Shown: positions 51,981-61,046 of the stretch, one piece after another | Position numbering within the stretch: position 1 is the stretch's first letter | Layout of the letters: each line of letters opens with the position of its first letter | NCBI GenBank assembly: GCA_020348445.1 | Contig: CP070751.1 | Coordinates: 279,672-343,671 of the forward strand | Length of the DNA stretch: 64,000 nt | DNA from: Thermoplasmata archaeon | Lineage (GTDB): Archaea > Thermoplasmatota > Thermoplasmata > GCA-020350865 | Reading direction: 5' to 3' | Made by a program: the position numbers and the translations under genes | The notes under the pieces: generated by a model | Told to the model about the DNA's origin: nothing | The model's database searches: none | Seen by the model: the letters and a program-made list of their open reading frames with translations, nothing else

Positions 51981-53138
51981 CTATGTAACAATCTCCTCCA
52001 CCTTGTCCATCTCAATTGCACGCCTGACCTCCATGGCCACTCTTCTTCCTGTGCTTAGATTGATTCTCCAAAGCGTATTGCCGTACGGATGCCCCACCGA
52101 CATGTGGACATTGGTTCCGCCTCCAACCCTTGGCGCGACATCGTAGATAAAGAAGTCAAGATCCTTGTCAACACAGGTCTGCAAACAGAAAGGCCCTATT
52201 ATTCCTGGAGGATGATGTTCCCGGGTCGCCTCAACGTACTTCTCTGCAAGCGGGAAAACCTTCTCCAAAAGGGATTCACGAAGCGTTGCACTGTTGTGGC
52301 CGCAAACTGTATACTCGGGGTTCATCTGCTCCTCGGCTAGCTCCATCTGCTGAGGTGCAGGCAACCTCACATGCCCGTCTAAGCTGGTTTCGAATCGCCA
52401 GTCAACCCCGATAAGCTCGATTTTCGCATTCGATTTCTCGATAGGTGAATAAAAGAAATCGAAGTTGAATACAGGCCCTAGGATATAGCGTTCGATCCTA
52501 GCATTTTTCAAAGCCTCTTCAGTTATCACGTTCTGTTTCAATAGTTGTTCTGATTTCTTTAGATATTCATTATAAGATGAGGCACTAAAAAATCCACGCT
52601 CCAGTTTTTTGACTGCATGATGTAGTTTTATGATGCTGAGTTCCTTAATTTCCTCTGGATTTTCAACCTTATCGGGGAAGGGTAGTCCAGCCTTTTCCAA
52701 AAGCCAGTAGTAATCCTGTTTTTCTCCCCTTTCCTCTGTTCTTAAGAGGTTTCTGCTCCCCACCATGGGCACCCTGAAATCATTTTCTATCTCGTCCAAA
52801 CCTATGTAGGACGAAAATGACCTGTTTGGTATGAAAAGAGCGTTCTCATCAATTAACATCCTTTGATTCTCGGTTTTCATGATCTCCTTGAACTTGTCGT
52901 ATATCACAGCCTTATCCACCACACCCCTTACTATATTTCCATTTCCATCCCTTTCGGCAAGAAAGTATTTGTTGTAGGTTTTCTCCCTGCCCCTCTGGCA
53001 AATGACAAGGGTCTCAAATCCTTCTTCTATTGCACCATCACAGACATCCAGTGCCGAATGGGATGCGATCATCCCAAGCTTTGCCTTATCTAGGTCATAC
53101 TCCTTTAAAACTTCCTTTATCTCATCTCTTTCAATCAT
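51981..53138 (-). CDS. purP: 5-formaminoimidazole-4-carboxamide ribonucleotide synthetase (PurP)
   Basis: Archaeal ATP-grasp enzyme that makes FAICAR from AICAR, formate and ATP in purine synthesis, replacing the folate-dependent step of PurH. The full length of 385 residues is typical. Recognisable parts are IASHSALDVCDGAIEEGFETLVICQRGRE at the start, VPMVGSRNLLRTEERG, GVDWRFETSLDGHVRLPA, and IGPFCLQTCVDKDLDFFIYDVAPRVGGGTNVHM at the end. GGGGGTGAGG precedes the ATG. The neighbours are not purine genes. Confidence 0.96.
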   Translation of the reverse strand: MIERDEIKEVLKEYDLDKAKLGMIASHSALDVCDGAIEEGFETLVICQRGREKTYNKYFLAERDGNGNIVRGVVDKAVIYDKFKEIMKTENQRMLIDENALFIPNRSFSSYIGLDEIENDFRVPMVGSRNLLRTEERGEKQDYYWLLEKAGLPFPDKVENPEEIKELSIIKLHHAVKKLERGFFSASSYNEYLKKSEQLLKQNVITEEALKNARIERYILGPVFNFDFFYSPIEKSNAKIELIGVDWRFETSLDGHVRLPAPQQMELAEEQMNPEYTVCGHNSATLRESLLEKVFPLAEKYVEATREHHPPGIIGPFCLQTCVDKDLDFFIYDVAPRVGGGTNVHMSVGHPYGNTLWRINLSTGRRVAMEVRRAIEMDKVEEIVT

Positions 53139-53148
53139 TAATCCTCAC

Positions 53149-53197
53149 CCCCAATCGTGATGGGGTAATGGTATTTTATAAGATAAATATTGGGGTA
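53149..53197 (-). promoter_or_regulatory. purP promoter with flanking repeats
   Basis: On the minus strand a TATA box reading CTTATAAAAT (about 53,174-53,184) is bracketed by two copies of TACCCCA (53,191-53,197 and 53,161-53,167). The second copy is part of CCCCA-N7-TGGGG at 53,149-53,165, which overlaps the predicted start. This suggests repressor control. Confidence 0.4.
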
Positions 53198-53265
53198 GCA
53201 TCTGAACCTGTTTGTCACCAATCAACGTAAATAGATATTATATAGAAACGCAACCTTATTAATTT

Positions 53266-53769
53266 ATGATGAAGCCGGATTTCGATACTCTCTTAAAAAA
53301 CGCCACCTCATTGGCCGATATATTCGAAATTGTCAAGACCGCTGTTTTAGAGAGCGATAAGAAGAGCAGGGGAGGCCTTATGCTGGGTCTTGCCGATCTG
53401 GGAAACCATCCTCAGGGATGGATGGGAGCCTTCTATCCAGTGGGTACAAACATAATTGTGATGAACAAAATTCCCCTGCAAAGGATCAAGGAGACCAATC
53501 TGAAATTGTACAAACCCTACGCCTTTCATGTTCTGCTTCACGAATACATACACTCCCTGGGTTATTTGGATGAAGGTTTGGCAAGAAAGAAGGTATATGA
53601 GATCACCAAAGCCGTGTTTGGAGAGGAGCACCTTTCAACCCAGCTTGCAAAGGACACATCAACTTTTTTTCCGAATCTTGTGTATCCGGATGTTTTATGG
53701 CGACCAGAGGATTTGCATATCGAGCTCGTTGAAGGGTTCGATTATGGAAGTGTGAATTACATTGGTTAG
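53266..53769 (+). CDS. Zincin-like HExxH protein of unknown function
   Basis: A 167-residue soluble protein with HVLLHEYIHSLGYLDE at about residues 87-102, the HExxH zinc-metallopeptidase signature, followed by a Glu/Asp that could be the third ligand. The N-terminal part (GGLMLGLADLGNHPQGWMGAFYPVGTNIIVMNK) is well formed. No signal peptide is seen, so it acts in the cytoplasm. A TATA-like ATATTATATAG lies near 53,232-53,242. The substrate is unknown. Confidence 0.75.
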   Translation: MMKPDFDTLLKNATSLADIFEIVKTAVLESDKKSRGGLMLGLADLGNHPQGWMGAFYPVGTNIIVMNKIPLQRIKETNLKLYKPYAFHVLLHEYIHSLGYLDEGLARKKVYEITKAVFGEEHLSTQLAKDTSTFFPNLVYPDVLWRPEDLHIELVEGFDYGSVNYIG

Positions 53770-53779
53770 ATGAAAAAAA

Positions 53780-56700
53780 TCATGTGCCCACAAAAATGAA
53801 CTTGGTTTGGCCACTTGTGGAAATCTGATAACCTTCACCCATCACAACATCAACATCGTATACCCCCTCTAGCATTCTCGTAGAATGCCAACCCCATCGA
53901 TACTCTGAATAGATATAATAGTTGATTCCCACCGTGTTTTCTATATTCTGGCAGTACCAATTTACGCTTTGATCAGCAGCAAGTTTTAAAGGCATGCTTA
54001 GGGTATCATAACCAGAATCATAAGAAGCAGTCCAAACACCGATGCTGTAGCTGGAAACTCCCCTTTCACCCGTACTTTGGTTCACAGGCACGATAACATA
54101 GTAATACTCTGTTTCGGGGATTGCTGCCTGCCGGTCCTTGAACGTGGTCGTGTCAATGGACAGGCTTGCGATCTGCTCATAGTCCTGATCCAAGTTGCCC
54201 CAGAATCCATCCCTTTTTGCGGAACGCAAAACGAAAAACCTATCATCTGAACCTATGTTTGTAGGTTGGGCCCAGCTTAAGGTGATTGTCCCATAGTTGT
54301 CCACAGAGGCAGTCAAGGAGTCTGCATCGCCATTTATATGGCTTGTATCAAAACCAAATGGGGTGTTTTCGTATTGGATCATAGCCCCGGGCATACCGCA
54401 AAATGTATATGTTGTAGGATACGAGAACATTGCCTCGTAACCCTCTCCTACTACCATATCTGTATTATTATGTTGACAATCTCCAGAATTATGCCGAACC
54501 CAACGATGATCTGATCCCATCCATTTGATATATCCTGCCCTCATGTCTGTGGAGTACCACTCAACATCGCGCGTTTGCAGAGGTTCCAAAGGCAAAGAAA
54601 AAGTGTTCAGATAACCAACAAACTGCGAGGTCCATTTTCCAACTGTTCTGCTTGTTGCGCTGACCTTTCCATCGATACTAATGGCTCTTATAATGTAGTA
54701 ATATTGCTGCCGATAATTATCCTCTCCAGGCTTGGCTGCATAGGTATCGTTCCAAGTTGTTCTTTTCGGTATGATCCCATTATCGTCATGTGAATCGGTA
54801 CGCTTCCAAGGTTGCGAGAAGTCAAATTCGGTTTGACTTTCTGATCTGTAGATAAGATAATATGCCATTGTTTTTGCATTTGGAGTTGTCCATGAAAGTC
54901 GAATGTTGTCCCCTAATCCGTTAACACGACCTTTATCATCCACAACTGTAATTGACAACGTGGGAGGTTTTGGGTCCGGTGTTTTCACGGTGATCATGGT
55001 CTTTGGAAAGAGTCGCATAACAGGGGTATCAGCCCAATTGTTGTAACTTATTCTCGATTGCGTGAAGTTGTTGGCCTCCCGGTAACCAGGATTTAAGGAT
55101 GTTATATCGAAATCTACGGTCCACGTTTCTCCAATAAAAAGACTGCTTAAGTTCCATTCAAGGATCGTATACCCTAAATCATTTACATAAATATAATCAG
55201 GTGCAATTGAAAAGCTCCCAGGGACATAGTCTATATCTGGGGGTAAAACATCTCTTACCAAGGGATTTGAATCTGATGGATCAGGGTCGTAACCCGCCAT
55301 CTTGTATACTATAGTGGTCAACTCATCATAAATGGCCCTGAATTTATCGATTGAGTCCACAGGGAAGTATTGCGCCCCTGTGATTCTTGCGATTTCCTTT
55401 AATAGCTTACTATCTTGCGAGCCACTTAAATCCAGGGTAAATATAAAAGTCCTGTTCTCCCGGGCCCAATACGCCACAGTTTCTGGGTCCAGATCCCCGT
55501 TCCAACCCCCGTCTGTAAACAGGATTATGATATGATTATGATCACTTCGACCATTTGCATTCAACTCTTGCAGGGCTTCGAGCAGGGCTTCACCCATGTA
55601 TGTGAACTCCCCGACCCCGGGTATATTTTCGATATTAGTTTTGAGTCTATTGTAATTGCTGGTCAAAGAATTCATCAGCACAACATCGGTATCGAAATGC
55701 ATAATTGCTCCCCTATCAGGGGAACTCATGTTCTCCACATATTCTATAGCAATCTCTTTTGCGAATTCAATATCACCAGGCAGCATGCTGTTTGATCTGT
55801 CGATTACAAGGACAACATCTTGGGGAAGGTCCTTTTCTATACCAAATCCCCTTCCTGTGACGTTCAATGTTATGGTGGCCTTCTCAGGGGAGCCATATCC
55901 AAGAACATTGATGTGGGTGGGGGTGACGTGCTTCAAAGGCAAAAGATAAGGATAGAACCTAGTTTGAACCAAGGCCGAGGATTGGATTGAGGGATTTGAA
56001 TTTGCCTTTACTGTAACGATGGTATCACCGGAATCTCCTGATAATTCGGATTGTAGTATGGAGATCTTTACAGAAATATCTACAAAGGAAAGAGCAGCAA
56101 CAGAAATATCTGGAGCACCATCGGAATCTGAATCAGTTATCTTTGTTAGCTTATCTTCTTCATAAAACTCGATTATCCAATTTGGAAGGGATTGATAAAA
56201 CAAATCGACAAGTTCTCCTGTGTCCATTTTGTTTGTTATCTTTAAATCGTACCACAATACATCACTCGGTTCTCCAAATTTATATTGACTTACAGGACTT
56301 ATTTGTAAAAAAGGTATGGAGGGCTCCGAATCAAATACCCATCCTGCCTGCCCTGATGTAAAATCATTATAACCTTGATAGGCGCCCATGCCGTCAGGGA
56401 TCCTCTTTATAGTCTTGTCCACTTGATGTGCAGAATTCCAACCAACCATATCGAGCAAGGAGCCGTAATTATCGTAAAGGTATACATTATCAGAGGATTT
56501 GGATAGATGTCCATTGTCAAATAACATGGGAGCATCGTCTCTAAATATTATATAGTAAGGATCATCTGGCTTCAAAATATAGCTTTCTGTTATGGAAAAT
56601 ATATTGTCTGTTGCTATTGTAAAACCATTCAGGTCAATGGACGTTGAACCAATGTACATCAATTCTATGAATCCATCTTCAGGCTCAGAGGGATTGAACA

Positions 56701-58129
56701 TGACCTCGTTCATAACAACATCCGGCTCTAATGTTATGGAATTATCAACACTATTTCGTTGCCCGAAGGTCATACCCTCCAGGCTGTGCACCCAGTCCTT
56801 GATATTTACCCTTGAAATCGAGCCATAAACCGCATCATCAACTGGATCCGGGGCTATACCTTCCTGTCCAAATGCTACTTCATCGTACTTAGTTCCCGAA
56901 AAGATATCATAAAGCCCGATGGTGTCCCCTTCGGTGCTGTCAAAGGCATCGTTTCCATTTAAAGTCCAAACACTAAAACCTTCTTTTGGTATGGGATTAA
57001 CATCCCAAGTTCCACCTAACCAGTATCCTAAACCGCCATTTACAGAGAGCCTGATATTTGTCAAATACTGGGGAGTTGAAGCGATATTCTGTATCTCGAT
57101 GCACTTTGTGCCCTCATCTGAGATTTCTGAGATGACCAAAGCCCTCGGAAGATAAAAATTTCTTGCCCTCTCAATAGCCTCCACAAGATCGGCAAAGGAT
57201 GTTGCACCCGCCACAATCAAGGCTCTGGATACGCTCTCTTTGGCTGGTAGTGTAAGGCCCTGATTCCCACTCTCATCATCAGTCCAGCCAACGACACATC
57301 CAAGGTCATTGTGATGTCCTGATACATAAGGGGATGAAGTGATCGCATTGTAGATGTCGCTATCCTGGAACAGATCGTTATTTGGGCCATCCCAATATAG
57401 ATTGACAGGCAACCCCAAGTCTGCGGAAGCAAAACCCATGTAGGTTGAGGAACCCGAATCCTTGATGTAGTATATTTTATATGTTGAATTCCAATGTGCC
57501 TTATCATCGAAATTGTCGCCCCCTACACAGGCATAATATCTAAGACCGAACCTAACCTCAGTTAAATCTGAGTCATAGAGATTCAGAATCTGCCACTGGA
57601 TTATACCCCATTTTTCATCCTGCTTGCTCCACGCCGTTTGAAATACCCTTATATCCTTTGCTTGTCCGTTGATATCTGCATCCTTAGTAAATGATCCATA
57701 ACTCTTATCCACTGTACCATCCTCTAAAAACGAGATAGGTACGTCCTCTGCCAAAGTGTTGAATTCAGGGGAATATTTGCCTGGGATGTATTTTCTTCCT
57801 GTTGCTATATCACCGGTACCATAATGGAGATATTGTGACTGGTCAAAAAAGAAAAAGGTTTCGTCAAGCCATCCATCTTCTTCGTCACTTTGTTGGACCC
57901 CCAGATAGTTCATGCAAAACGGCAGCGCTGCATGGCTATCGACCCGAAAAGTAAGATTTCCAGCATCATGCAAAAGCTCTATTGTCTCTGCTTTTGCGCA
58001 AGGCATAAAAAACATTTCAACTCCAAACATCCCGAACGTTGTACTGAAAATTATAAGTGTTATCATCATTGATACTGATAATTTCCTGAATCTCTTCATC
58101 GAATATCTTATATAGGTTCCAAGAAGCAT
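53780..58129 (-). CDS. Large secreted protein with lamin-tail, vWA and repeated C-terminal modules
   Basis: A 1449-residue protein; its real start may be Met11 (58,099), which begins a signal peptide with KRFRK. Residues 50-330 are an unrecognised beta-rich domain. Two lamin-tail domains follow at about 333-460 and 468-590 (VVMNEVMFNPSEPEDGFIEL). A NEW3-like domain precedes a vWA domain at about 765-950 with the MIDAS motif DRSNS. Two Fn3-like domains each precede a copy of a module with NTFSLPLEPL or DTLSMPLKLA, ending in GEGYQISTSGQTKFIFVG. There is no C-terminal helix. It likely binds ligands or other surface proteins. The module is shared with the genes at 61,047 and 63,883. Confidence 0.85.
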   Translation of the reverse strand: MLLGTYIRYSMKRFRKLSVSMMITLIIFSTTFGMFGVEMFFMPCAKAETIELLHDAGNLTFRVDSHAALPFCMNYLGVQQSDEEDGWLDETFFFFDQSQYLHYGTGDIATGRKYIPGKYSPEFNTLAEDVPISFLEDGTVDKSYGSFTKDADINGQAKDIRVFQTAWSKQDEKWGIIQWQILNLYDSDLTEVRFGLRYYACVGGDNFDDKAHWNSTYKIYYIKDSGSSTYMGFASADLGLPVNLYWDGPNNDLFQDSDIYNAITSSPYVSGHHNDLGCVVGWTDDESGNQGLTLPAKESVSRALIVAGATSFADLVEAIERARNFYLPRALVISEISDEGTKCIEIQNIASTPQYLTNIRLSVNGGLGYWLGGTWDVNPIPKEGFSVWTLNGNDAFDSTEGDTIGLYDIFSGTKYDEVAFGQEGIAPDPVDDAVYGSISRVNIKDWVHSLEGMTFGQRNSVDNSITLEPDVVMNEVMFNPSEPEDGFIELMYIGSTSIDLNGFTIATDNIFSITESYILKPDDPYYIIFRDDAPMLFDNGHLSKSSDNVYLYDNYGSLLDMVGWNSAHQVDKTIKRIPDGMGAYQGYNDFTSGQAGWVFDSEPSIPFLQISPVSQYKFGEPSDVLWYDLKITNKMDTGELVDLFYQSLPNWIIEFYEEDKLTKITDSDSDGAPDISVAALSFVDISVKISILQSELSGDSGDTIVTVKANSNPSIQSSALVQTRFYPYLLPLKHVTPTHINVLGYGSPEKATITLNVTGRGFGIEKDLPQDVVLVIDRSNSMLPGDIEFAKEIAIEYVENMSSPDRGAIMHFDTDVVLMNSLTSNYNRLKTNIENIPGVGEFTYMGEALLEALQELNANGRSDHNHIIILFTDGGWNGDLDPETVAYWARENRTFIFTLDLSGSQDSKLLKEIARITGAQYFPVDSIDKFRAIYDELTTIVYKMAGYDPDPSDSNPLVRDVLPPDIDYVPGSFSIAPDYIYVNDLGYTILEWNLSSLFIGETWTVDFDITSLNPGYREANNFTQSRISYNNWADTPVMRLFPKTMITVKTPDPKPPTLSITVVDDKGRVNGLGDNIRLSWTTPNAKTMAYYLIYRSESQTEFDFSQPWKRTDSHDDNGIIPKRTTWNDTYAAKPGEDNYRQQYYYIIRAISIDGKVSATSRTVGKWTSQFVGYLNTFSLPLEPLQTRDVEWYSTDMRAGYIKWMGSDHRWVRHNSGDCQHNNTDMVVGEGYEAMFSYPTTYTFCGMPGAMIQYENTPFGFDTSHINGDADSLTASVDNYGTITLSWAQPTNIGSDDRFFVLRSAKRDGFWGNLDQDYEQIASLSIDTTTFKDRQAAIPETEYYYVIVPVNQSTGERGVSSYSIGVWTASYDSGYDTLSMPLKLAADQSVNWYCQNIENTVGINYYIYSEYRWGWHSTRMLEGVYDVDVVMGEGYQISTSGQTKFIFVGT

Positions 58130-58687
58130 ATTTGTTTTGGCACGATTTTCAAATCATAGAAAAATATGGTACATATGCGATTTGCTCAAGAAAAAAATCC
58201 GAAACAGAATCAAAAGCCTTTATCTGATGGCGTTTTTTGTAGAACCGGCTCTTTTCATAATTGATAATAAGACATAATCAAGATCGGTGACGAATTGCTG
58301 AACCGCTAGTTTTATCTTTTATCATTTTTGATTATCTAAATGACGAATTTAGTCTTTGCATTATCAGTTTTGATTTTAATAGGATTGCCCAAAGCCTAAA
58401 ATTGGTGTGCAGTGGTAAGTTAAAAAAGAAATCCCCCATCAAAACCTCTTTCGTTTGGCTAAATTTACCCTTTTTCTTATTATTTTTTCAAGTTCTTGCA
58501 GTTATTGATAAAAACCTGAAATCTTAGCCCTTAACCTCAATGAGATAAATATGTTTGGAATATTTAGATTTAATTGGGGTAATTGACAATCGGTAAACCG
58601 ATTGTATATAAAAAAGGGGGTCCTGCTTCTCCTACTTAGCACGCCAATAGAGATCGCCTTATTTGTTATATCTATCAGGGTGTTCTA
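58130..58687. promoter_or_regulatory. AT-rich intergenic region of 558 bases
   Basis: No coding frame or RNA gene is recognised. CAATCGGT-AA-ACCGATTG at 58,587-58,604 is a perfect 8-base inverted repeat. Upstream of the 58,129 gene the sequence is AT-rich with TATA-like stretches, none decisive. A TATATAAG-type box lies within the longest form of that gene, at about 58,104-58,112 on the minus strand. Confidence 0.35.
58587..58604. repeat. Perfect inverted repeat downstream of a surface protein gene
   Basis: CAATCGGT-AA-ACCGATTG lies about 85 bases after the stop codon of the 58,688 gene. A similar repeat (GACAGTCG...CGATTGTC) lies 65-86 bases after the stop of the next surface gene. Confidence 0.5.
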
Positions 58688-60829
58688 TCATCGTGGCGGT
58701 GGAGGCAATGGTGATTTGGGCGTTTTGGGCGGTGGTTGTGGATAATTTGGCTTTAGTTCCTTTTTCCTTTTTAGTGCTAAAAGGAGAATAACTGCAATAA
58801 GAATAGCAAGTACTATTCCAATTAATAACCATAACCACAACTCTTCTAGAACTGATTTTTCTTTGTCAGGAGAACTAATAAATTCCCTAGTAGGCGTAGC
58901 AAAAGTTTCGTTAGATTTTGCTCCTTCACCAACACCGTTCACAGCGCTAACTTTATAATAGTAAATTTGCCCATTAATCACATTAGTATCTATGTATGTT
59001 AAAACATTCCCTACAATATCGAGAAGGGTCTCATTACCTGATGTTGTACCTCGATATATCTTATAATTCATAATTGCTGAGCCCCCGTTCGACCTTGGTG
59101 CAATCCATGTCAATGTAATCTGAGCATCGCTAGTCAATGCATGTAGGTTATGTGGGGCTGATGGTACAGTCATCGGAGTTTCGTTAATGCTCGAGTTTGC
59201 CCCTATACCAATAATATTAATTGCAGAAACATGATAAGTGTAATTCACACCATTAACCACGTTTGTATCGTTATACCATAACTGATTCGCAGAAACAAAA
59301 GCGTAAACTTCTGCAGTGCTATTTCTATAGATATTATACCCAATAATCGCAGATCCCCCGTCGTCCAATGGGACAGACCAAGATAGATTTACGAATTTAG
59401 TACCTGCATCAGCTTCCAGATTCTGGGTAGCTGATGGTACTGTTGCGGGAGAAGCTGATGCTTCGTTCGATAATGGTCCCTCACCAATGCTATTTACTGC
59501 ACTCACTTTGTACCAATAAGTCTGCCCATTTGTGAGGCTTGTGTCTGTATAAGTCAAAATATTGCCTACCGTGGTTAAGTACTTTTCTCCATCTGAAGTA
59601 TTTCCTCTATAAATTTTGTAGCCAGTTATTGAAGAGCCACCATCTGAATCGGGTGCTTCCCAAGATATTGTTATTTCAGAATTTGAGGGAGTGGCTATTA
59701 GGTTCTTTGGTTTATCAGGAGGTGTATGTATCCCCTTAGCATATTTGAGATCCCCGTTGTTTCCGTCATAGTAAACTATATGAGGATGCCCATCGCTATC
59801 AAGAGCTATTGAGCTGTACATCCCAATAGATATTCCAGAGTCGACTGTTTGAATAATCCTTTCACTTTCGGTCCGTTTAGCGTATTTAAGACCACCATTG
59901 CTGTCATAGTAGCTAATATGAGGATTATCATCACCATCTATTGCTATTGATGTGTATTTACCGACGTCACCTTTGGAGTCTATAATTTGCAAATTCCAAG
60001 AAGTTTCCGTTCTTCTGGCGTATTTGAGGTTACCATTAGTCTTGTCATAATAACTGATGTGAGGAAAGCCATTACTATCAAGCGCTATGGATGTATAGTG
60101 ACCAACGTCTCCTCCCATATCTCTGGTTTGAGTGTTCCATGCGCTTCCATTCCACTCGGTATATTTAAGATTGTCTTCAGTTGCATCGTAATGGCTAATA
60201 CGAGCATACCCGGTATCATTGAGGGCCAAAGAACAGTCCCAGCCTACATCATATTGGGACGCTGCAATTTGAAGATCCCATGAAAGGCCATTCCACTTGG
60301 CATACCTTAGATCTCCATTATCTCCCATAAAAAATTCATATTTATAGTAGCAGATATGTGGATACCCATTATTATCTAAAGCCATTGAGATGGAACCACC
60401 AACACCGTTTGCGAGATGAACGTTTTCAACCTCCCAACCGCTACCATTCCATTTGGCATATTTAATGGCATCCGCGCCACCGCAACGTGTGAAACCTATA
60501 TGAGGATATCCATTATTATCAAGAGCTATTGATGTGGATATCCAATCACACACAGAGCTATAAACTGTTTCGTTAGTCCACGAAGTTCCTGACCATTTCG
60601 CGTATTTTAGATTCCCCCCGGTATCATCATAATAGCTTACATGAGGATTTCCTTCAGCGTCGATAGCTATTGAAGGAGATTTCCCTACATCGTTTCCCGA
60701 ACCAGTATCGACTATTTGCTTAATCCAAATAAACCCATGTACATTCTCGCTCACCAAATTTATTGCTCCAAAAAACCCTCCGAGAACGAATAGATATAAG
60801 AGACCCAGTGCTTCAATTTTTTTATTCAT
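58688..60829 (-). CDS. Secreted propeller-repeat and fibronectin type III protein, membrane-anchored
   Basis: About 713 residues; ATG 60,829 has GGAG seven bases upstream. After a signal peptide (residues 8-30), repeats of about 48 residues run to about 365, each with SIALDSDGHPHIVYYDG and LKYAKW-like motifs, predicted to form a beta-propeller. Three Fn3 domains follow (each with SWEAPDSDGGSSITGYKIYRG-type and YKVSAVN motifs). A helix (LWLWLLIGIVLAILIAVILLLAL) with KRKK and a short Pro-rich tail anchors it. Likely an adhesion or ligand-binding surface protein. Confidence 0.85.
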   Translation of the reverse strand: MNKKIEALGLLYLFVLGGFFGAINLVSENVHGFIWIKQIVDTGSGNDVGKSPSIAIDAEGNPHVSYYDDTGGNLKYAKWSGTSWTNETVYSSVCDWISTSIALDNNGYPHIGFTRCGGADAIKYAKWNGSGWEVENVHLANGVGGSISMALDNNGYPHICYYKYEFFMGDNGDLRYAKWNGLSWDLQIAASQYDVGWDCSLALNDTGYARISHYDATEDNLKYTEWNGSAWNTQTRDMGGDVGHYTSIALDSNGFPHISYYDKTNGNLKYARRTETSWNLQIIDSKGDVGKYTSIAIDGDDNPHISYYDSNGGLKYAKRTESERIIQTVDSGISIGMYSSIALDSDGHPHIVYYDGNNGDLKYAKGIHTPPDKPKNLIATPSNSEITISWEAPDSDGGSSITGYKIYRGNTSDGEKYLTTVGNILTYTDTSLTNGQTYWYKVSAVNSIGEGPLSNEASASPATVPSATQNLEADAGTKFVNLSWSVPLDDGGSAIIGYNIYRNSTAEVYAFVSANQLWYNDTNVVNGVNYTYHVSAINIIGIGANSSINETPMTVPSAPHNLHALTSDAQITLTWIAPRSNGGSAIMNYKIYRGTTSGNETLLDIVGNVLTYIDTNVINGQIYYYKVSAVNGVGEGAKSNETFATPTREFISSPDKEKSVLEELWLWLLIGIVLAILIAVILLLALKRKKELKPNYPQPPPKTPKSPLPPPPR

Positions 60830-60960
60830 TATCATTCTCCATGATACTCTTTCAATCTTACTTCATATGCTCATGTCTTTTAGATTTTTCGATTATGTTT
60901 TGATATTTGTAAGAATATCGAACTTGGGAAGCTTAAATATATTCTTTGGTATTTAATTTG

Positions 60961-60982
60961 GACAGTCGGAGTAGCGATTGTC
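60961..60982. repeat. Inverted repeat downstream of a surface protein gene
   Basis: GACAGTCG-N6-CGATTGTC (one mismatch) lies 65-86 bases after the stop codon of the 61,047 gene and shares CGATTGT with the repeat at 58,587. Confidence 0.45.
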
Positions 60983-61046
60983 CACATATCATCAATCTCT
61001 ATTGAAGTTATTTAGTCAATAGGAGTTTTATGCAGGGAATCCGATC

